Assembly (NCBI RefSeq): GCF_000503055.1
Contig: NZ_AYVY01000013.1
Coordinates: 77,070-141,069, forward strand
Reading direction: 5' to 3'
DNA from: Mesorhizobium sp. LSHC420B00
GTDB taxonomy: Bacteria; Pseudomonadota; Alphaproteobacteria; Rhizobiales; Rhizobiaceae
DNA length: 64,000 nucleotides
Each line of letters begins with the position of its first letter. Positions within the stretch are counted from its first letter, which is position 1. The translations under genes were made by a program, and so were the position numbers. Positions 60,686-64,000 of the stretch are shown here, piece by piece. The notes under the pieces are model-generated. The model worked only from the letters and a program-made list of their open reading frames with translations, had not been told where the DNA came from and made no database searches.

Positions 60686-61594
60686 ATGGACAAGGTGGCA
60701 AGTGGCTGGGCGGCGAGTGGTTGGGCGGCGAGTAGCTGGGCGGCGAGCGGCTGGGTCAACGGGTTCATAGGCGTGCTGATCTTCAGCGGTTCGCTTCCGG
60801 CGACGCGCGTGGCGGTGATGGATTTCGATCCGGTGTTCGTGACGGTCGCCCGTGCGGCTTCGGCGGGCATTCTCGGCCTCGCGCTGCTGCTCGTTTTTCG
60901 CCAGAAGCGACCGGAGCGGCAAGATCTGTTCTCGGTGGCGATCGTCGCGCTTGGCGTCGTGGTCGGCTTTCCCCTGCTGACAGCGCTGGCGCTCAAGCAC
61001 ATCAATTCGGCTCACTCGATCATTTTCGTCGGCCTGTTGCCGTTGGCGACCGCGATCTTCGGCGTGGTTCGAGGCGGTGATCGCCCGAAACCGGCGTTCT
61101 GGCTGTTCTCGTGTCTCGGCAGCGCCCTTGTTGCCGGTTTTGCAGTGACGCATGGCCTCTCGGTCTCGCCGCTCGGCGACATCTTGATGCTGGCCGCCAT
61201 CATCGTGTGCGGATTGGGCTATGCCGAAGGAGCGACGCTGTCGCGCAAGCTCGGCGGCTGGCAGGTGATCTCGTGGGCGCTGGTGCTGTCGCTGCCGGTC
61301 ATGCTGGCGCTGACGTTCATCACCATGCCGCCGTCGCTCGAAAGTGCCGGCAGGGGCGCGTGGATAGGTTTGGCGTATGTGTCGCTGTTCAGCATGCTGA
61401 TCGGTTTCGTGTTCTGGTATCGCGGCCTGGCGCAAGGCGGCATCGCCGCGGTCGGGCAGCTGCAACTGCTGCAGCCTTTCTTCGGCCTTGGGCTGGCGGC
61501 AGCGCTGCTGCATGAGCAGGTCAGTCCCGCCATGATCGCCGTCACCGCCGCCGTCGTGCTTTGCGTCGTCGGCGCCAAGAGATATGCGAGATAG
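60686..61594 (+). CDS. EamA/DMT-family exporter with N-terminal tandem repeat
   Basis: A 302-residue inner-membrane protein of the drug/metabolite transporter superfamily with about ten helices in two EamA repeats (GVLIFSGSLPATRVAVMDFD; DILMLAAIIVCGLGYAEGAT; and GLAYVSLFSMLIGFVFWYRG). The C-terminus AAVVLCVVGAKRYAR is typical. The first 20 residues derive from a 15-bp tandem repeat coding for a SGWAA pattern (60702-60757). It is divergent from the MocR gene, which probably regulates it; substrates of such pairs are often amino acids or amines. Confidence 0.9.
   Translation: MDKVASGWAASGWAASSWAASGWVNGFIGVLIFSGSLPATRVAVMDFDPVFVTVARAASAGILGLALLLVFRQKRPERQDLFSVAIVALGVVVGFPLLTALALKHINSAHSIIFVGLLPLATAIFGVVRGGDRPKPAFWLFSCLGSALVAGFAVTHGLSVSPLGDILMLAAIIVCGLGYAEGATLSRKLGGWQVISWALVLSLPVMLALTFITMPPSLESAGRGAWIGLAYVSLFSMLIGFVFWYRGLAQGGIAAVGQLQLLQPFFGLGLAAALLHEQVSPAMIAVTAAVVLCVVGAKRYAR
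60702..60757 (+). repeat. 15-bp tandem repeat in DMT gene start
   Basis: Three full units AGTGGCTGGGCGGCG (60702-60716), AGTGGTTGGGCGGCG (60717-60731) and AGTAGCTGGGCGGCG (60732-60746) are followed by a partial unit AGCGGCTGGG (60747-60756). Being a multiple of three, copy-number change keeps the reading frame; only the N-terminal length would vary. Confidence 0.85.
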
Positions 61595-61751
61595 GTGCGC
61601 CGGCGCAGTCTTGAACTCGATACAATCGCGTCCAGTTGATACCAAGAGCTGCCGACCTGGCGGAACGGCGTCTCCGAGGCGCCGAATCGGCCAGCGTGGC
61701 GCAAGGCGCGAAGTGGGCCTTGCGCGGCGTGGAGAAAAAGGGGCAATTTTG

Positions 61752-62633
61752 GTGCCTGGGATCCAGAAGATACGCTTGTCCTCGGGCGGCGAGGTGGCCG
61801 TCCGGACGGCTGGTGATGCTTCCGAACCCGCGCTCGTGCTGCTGCACGGCTTTCCTAGCTCGTCGCGGACGTTTCGCGACGTGATCGCGCCGCTCTCCGG
61901 CAGCGTCTATGTCGTGGCGCCGGACCTGCCGGGCTTCGGCGCATCCGATCTGCCGCCCGAGCCGTCGTTCGACATGCTGGCCAGCGCGATTGAAGAGCTG
62001 CTCTCGCGTCTCAACGTTGGCCGCAGGTTTCTCTATTTGCATGATTTCGGAGCCCCGGTAGCGCTTCATCTCGCCATGCGCGCCCCGGAACTCGTCGAAG
62101 GCCTTGTCGTCCAGAATGCCAATGCCCACCGCTCCGGCTTTGGTTCGCAATGGGCAGACACATTGGACTTCTGGGCTGAGCCGAATGCGGCGAATGAGCA
62201 GGCCGCCACCGCCCATCTCACCCTCGAGGGAACCCGCGACCAGTACGTCGCCGGCCTGCCAGCCGAGATCGCGGCGCAGATCGATCCAGGTGGTTGGATT
62301 GAAGACTGGCGGGTCATGTGCCTGCCGGGACGACTTGATCTGCAGAAGGCGCTCATTGCCGACTACGGCCGATATGTCGACCGGTTCGCGGCGGTGGCTG
62401 ATTATCTGGCGAAGCGTCAACCCCGAGCGATGCTTCTTTGGGGTCGCCACGATGCCTTCTTCGACATTGCAGAGGTTCAATCGTGGCTTATGGATCTTCC
62501 CCGGATGGAGGCCCACGTCTTCGACGCAGGCCATTTCCTTCTGGAGACGCATGCGCTCAGGGCTGCTGAACTGATGCTGGAGTTCGTCGCTGGCGGCTCA
62601 GCTAAGCGCGCTGGCCGCGGCGACCAGAAATAA
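61752..62633 (+). CDS. Alpha/beta hydrolase (Asp-nucleophile type)
   Basis: A 293-residue hydrolase close to haloalkane dehalogenases and epoxide hydrolases: HGFPSSSRTFRD (oxyanion hole), APDLPGFGASD, the elbow LHDFGAPVALHLA with Asp as nucleophile instead of Ser, the acid region LLWGRHDAFFDI and the catalytic His in DAGHFLLETHA. No ATG fits; the GTG at 61752 has AAAGGGG upstream. It lies 157 bases after the DMT gene and overlaps the convergent MFS gene by 32 bases. Natural substrate unknown. Confidence 0.85.
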   Translation: MPGIQKIRLSSGGEVAVRTAGDASEPALVLLHGFPSSSRTFRDVIAPLSGSVYVVAPDLPGFGASDLPPEPSFDMLASAIEELLSRLNVGRRFLYLHDFGAPVALHLAMRAPELVEGLVVQNANAHRSGFGSQWADTLDFWAEPNAANEQAATAHLTLEGTRDQYVAGLPAEIAAQIDPGGWIEDWRVMCLPGRLDLQKALIADYGRYVDRFAAVADYLAKRQPRAMLLWGRHDAFFDIAEVQSWLMDLPRMEAHVFDAGHFLLETHALRAAELMLEFVAGGSAKRAGRGDQK

Positions 62634-63996
62634 TCGCAATGATCAAAGCCGCCACCACCAGGGCCGTCGCGACCTGGAAAGTGACCTGCATGCCGCGTGC
62701 GGCTGCCGCAGATGCCAATACCTGCCGACCGGTGCCTTCGCCTCCGCCAGCCGATGCGAAGGCAAACACCGCGCCCATCACCGACGCACCGGTGATCAGG
62801 CCGAGATTGCGCGACAGATTGAGCAGGCCGGAGACGACGCCGCGCTGGTCGGACGCGACGCCGGTCATCACGGCTGAATTGTTGGCGGTCTGAAACAGGC
62901 TGTAGCCGGTGCAGACGATGATGATTGGCACGACATAGCCGGCAATACCGAATTCCGCCTGCGACAGAATGAAGATACCAATGGCGAGATCGAGCAGGCC
63001 GACGATCATCATCCGGTGCGCCCCGAAACGATCGACCAGGCGTCCGGCCGGCAGCGCCGCCAAGGCCGTAACCAGAGGGCCGGCCGACAGAACCAGCCCG
63101 ACCATGGCTGCGTCCAGCCCAAGCGCGCGCGACAGATAGAATGGCGCGACCACCAGCGTCGCCATCATCACGGTGGCGACGACCAGGCTCATGGCGAGGC
63201 TTGCGTTCAAGGCGCTATCGCGGAACCTCGCAGGCTGGATCAAAGGGTTCTCGGCGCTTGTCTGCGCAATGACGAACAGCAGGCCACCCACGGCAGCGGC
63301 AATCAGCAAGCCGACATTGAGAGAACCAAAACTGCCGCGCCCAAGGGTCATGGCGAGCGCATAGGCGGCTAGCGTCAGCGCGAGCAAAGCCGTGCCGATG
63401 CCGTCGAAACCGCGGCGATCCGGTTCCGCTGACTTTTTTCCAGCCGGCAGGACGCGACGGGCGAGCGCGAAGGCCAGCGCCCCCAACGGCAGATTGATGA
63501 GGAAGATCGCTCGCCAGCCGAGACCGGCGATCAGCAGTCCGCCAAGCGAGGGGCCAAGCGTGGTGCCGATCGCGGACATGGCGCCGAGCAGGCCCATGGC
63601 GCTGCCGGTTTTTTCCCGGGGAACCGTGTCGGCGATAAAGGTCAGCGTCAGAGCCATCATGACGGCCGCGCCGAGCCCCTGTGCCGCCCTTGCGGCAATC
63701 AGCAGCCAGAGCGTCGGCGCGAGCCCGCAAAGCACCGATGCGAAGGTGAACAGGCCAATGCCGCCGAGCAATAGCGGGCGGCGGCCGAATATATCGGCGA
63801 GTCGCCCGGCGCTGACGATCAAGGTGGTGATGGCGAGCAGATAGGCAAGAACGACCCATTGCACGAGCTGGAACGATGCGCCGAATGCCTGCATCAGCGA
63901 TGGCAGCCCGACGCTGGCGATGCTGGTGGCGAGCGACGACAGCAGCGTTGAAAGCGACAGGCTGGCCAACGCCCATCGGGCCGAGCGGACGCTCAC
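62602..63996 (-). CDS. MFS exporter, DHA2 (EmrB/QacA) type, possibly cut by window edge
   Basis: A transporter of at least 464 residues with about fourteen transmembrane helices. DHA2 features: SIASVGLPSLMQAFGASFQL, VQWVVLAYLLAITTLIVSAG, RLADIFGRRPLLLGG (motif A) and the antiporter motif region GAMSAIGTTLGPSLGGLL. A GTG at 63996 could start it, but the frame remains open to the right edge, so the true start may lie outside. Drug or metabolite export is inferred; no regulator is visible in the window. Confidence 0.9.
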   Translation of the reverse strand: MSVRSARWALASLSLSTLLSSLATSIASVGLPSLMQAFGASFQLVQWVVLAYLLAITTLIVSAGRLADIFGRRPLLLGGIGLFTFASVLCGLAPTLWLLIAARAAQGLGAAVMMALTLTFIADTVPREKTGSAMGLLGAMSAIGTTLGPSLGGLLIAGLGWRAIFLINLPLGALAFALARRVLPAGKKSAEPDRRGFDGIGTALLALTLAAYALAMTLGRGSFGSLNVGLLIAAAVGGLLFVIAQTSAENPLIQPARFRDSALNASLAMSLVVATVMMATLVVAPFYLSRALGLDAAMVGLVLSAGPLVTALAALPAGRLVDRFGAHRMMIVGLLDLAIGIFILSQAEFGIAGYVVPIIIVCTGYSLFQTANNSAVMTGVASDQRGVVSGLLNLSRNLGLITGASVMGAVFAFASAGGGEGTGRQVLASAAAARGMQVTFQVATALVVAALIIAIISGRRGQRA

Positions 63997-64000
63997 CGGG

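Overview
The window is about 64 kb of high-GC chromosome from a member of the Hyphomicrobiales (Rhizobiales), most likely Mesorhizobium or a close relative. The evidence is the rhizobial very-long-chain fatty acid/lipid A cluster (acpXL to lpxXL), the rhizobial iron regulator RirA beside a hmuPSTUV heme-uptake locus, a PutR/PutA pair without the enterobacterial DNA-binding domain on PutA, class III adenylate cyclase fused to TPRs, and several rhizobial-type palindromic repeats. The genus is inferred from gene content; no rRNA, tRNA, phage or IS gene was seen.

Layout. 1-3.9 kb: 3' part of cobQ, an AraC/VOC pair, a small membrane protein and a TerB-like protein. 3.9-4.8 kb: gene-poor, lower-GC segment. 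4.7-12.2 kb: a CPBP membrane protease homologue with an apparent frameshift, then a minus-strand dipeptide/oligopeptide ABC operon headed by an M20 peptidase and carrying a 46-bp perfect inverted repeat. 12.4-18 kb: an L,D-transpeptidase, then acpXL-fabF2XL-fabF1XL-adhXL-lpxXL, which would make the very long acyl chain of lipid A and attach it. 18-30.4 kb: epoxide hydrolase, histidine phosphatase, a large secreted caspase/TPR protein, AEC transporter, aldehyde dehydrogenase, aldose epimerase, adenylate cyclase/TPR and an acetyltransferase. 30.9-36.9 kb: a spermidine/putrescine-type ABC operon ending in a methylthioadenosine-phosphorylase-like gene, with a divergent LacI regulator and a perfect operator-like palindrome.

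36.9-43.2 kb: TetR/SDR/quinone oxidoreductase group, KdgK-like sugar kinase, a FixH/YtkA-like protein with a di-heme peroxidase, and three decayed genes. 43.2-47.5 kb: putR and putA, divergent. 47.5-56.3 kb: complete heme-iron locus, with hmuR, a small secreted protein and tonB on the minus strand, divergent hmuPSTUV, and rirA convergent at the end. A TGA-N9-TCA IRO-like box lies between the divergent operons and an Irr/ICE-like palindrome lies upstream of rirA. 56.4-64 kb: DUF445 protein, phasin, MaoC-like hydratase, MocR-type regulator divergent from a DMT exporter, alpha/beta hydrolase and an MFS exporter that reaches the right edge.

Most genes are ordinary chromosomal genes. The parts most worth a second look are the FabF1XL/FabF2XL pair, in which FabF2XL lacks the catalytic Cys and the locus lacks fabZXL; the ABC transporter/MTA phosphorylase operon; the caspase-TPR protein; the Cys-rich secreted protein between hmuR and tonB; and the mosaic of repeats and recombination remnants.
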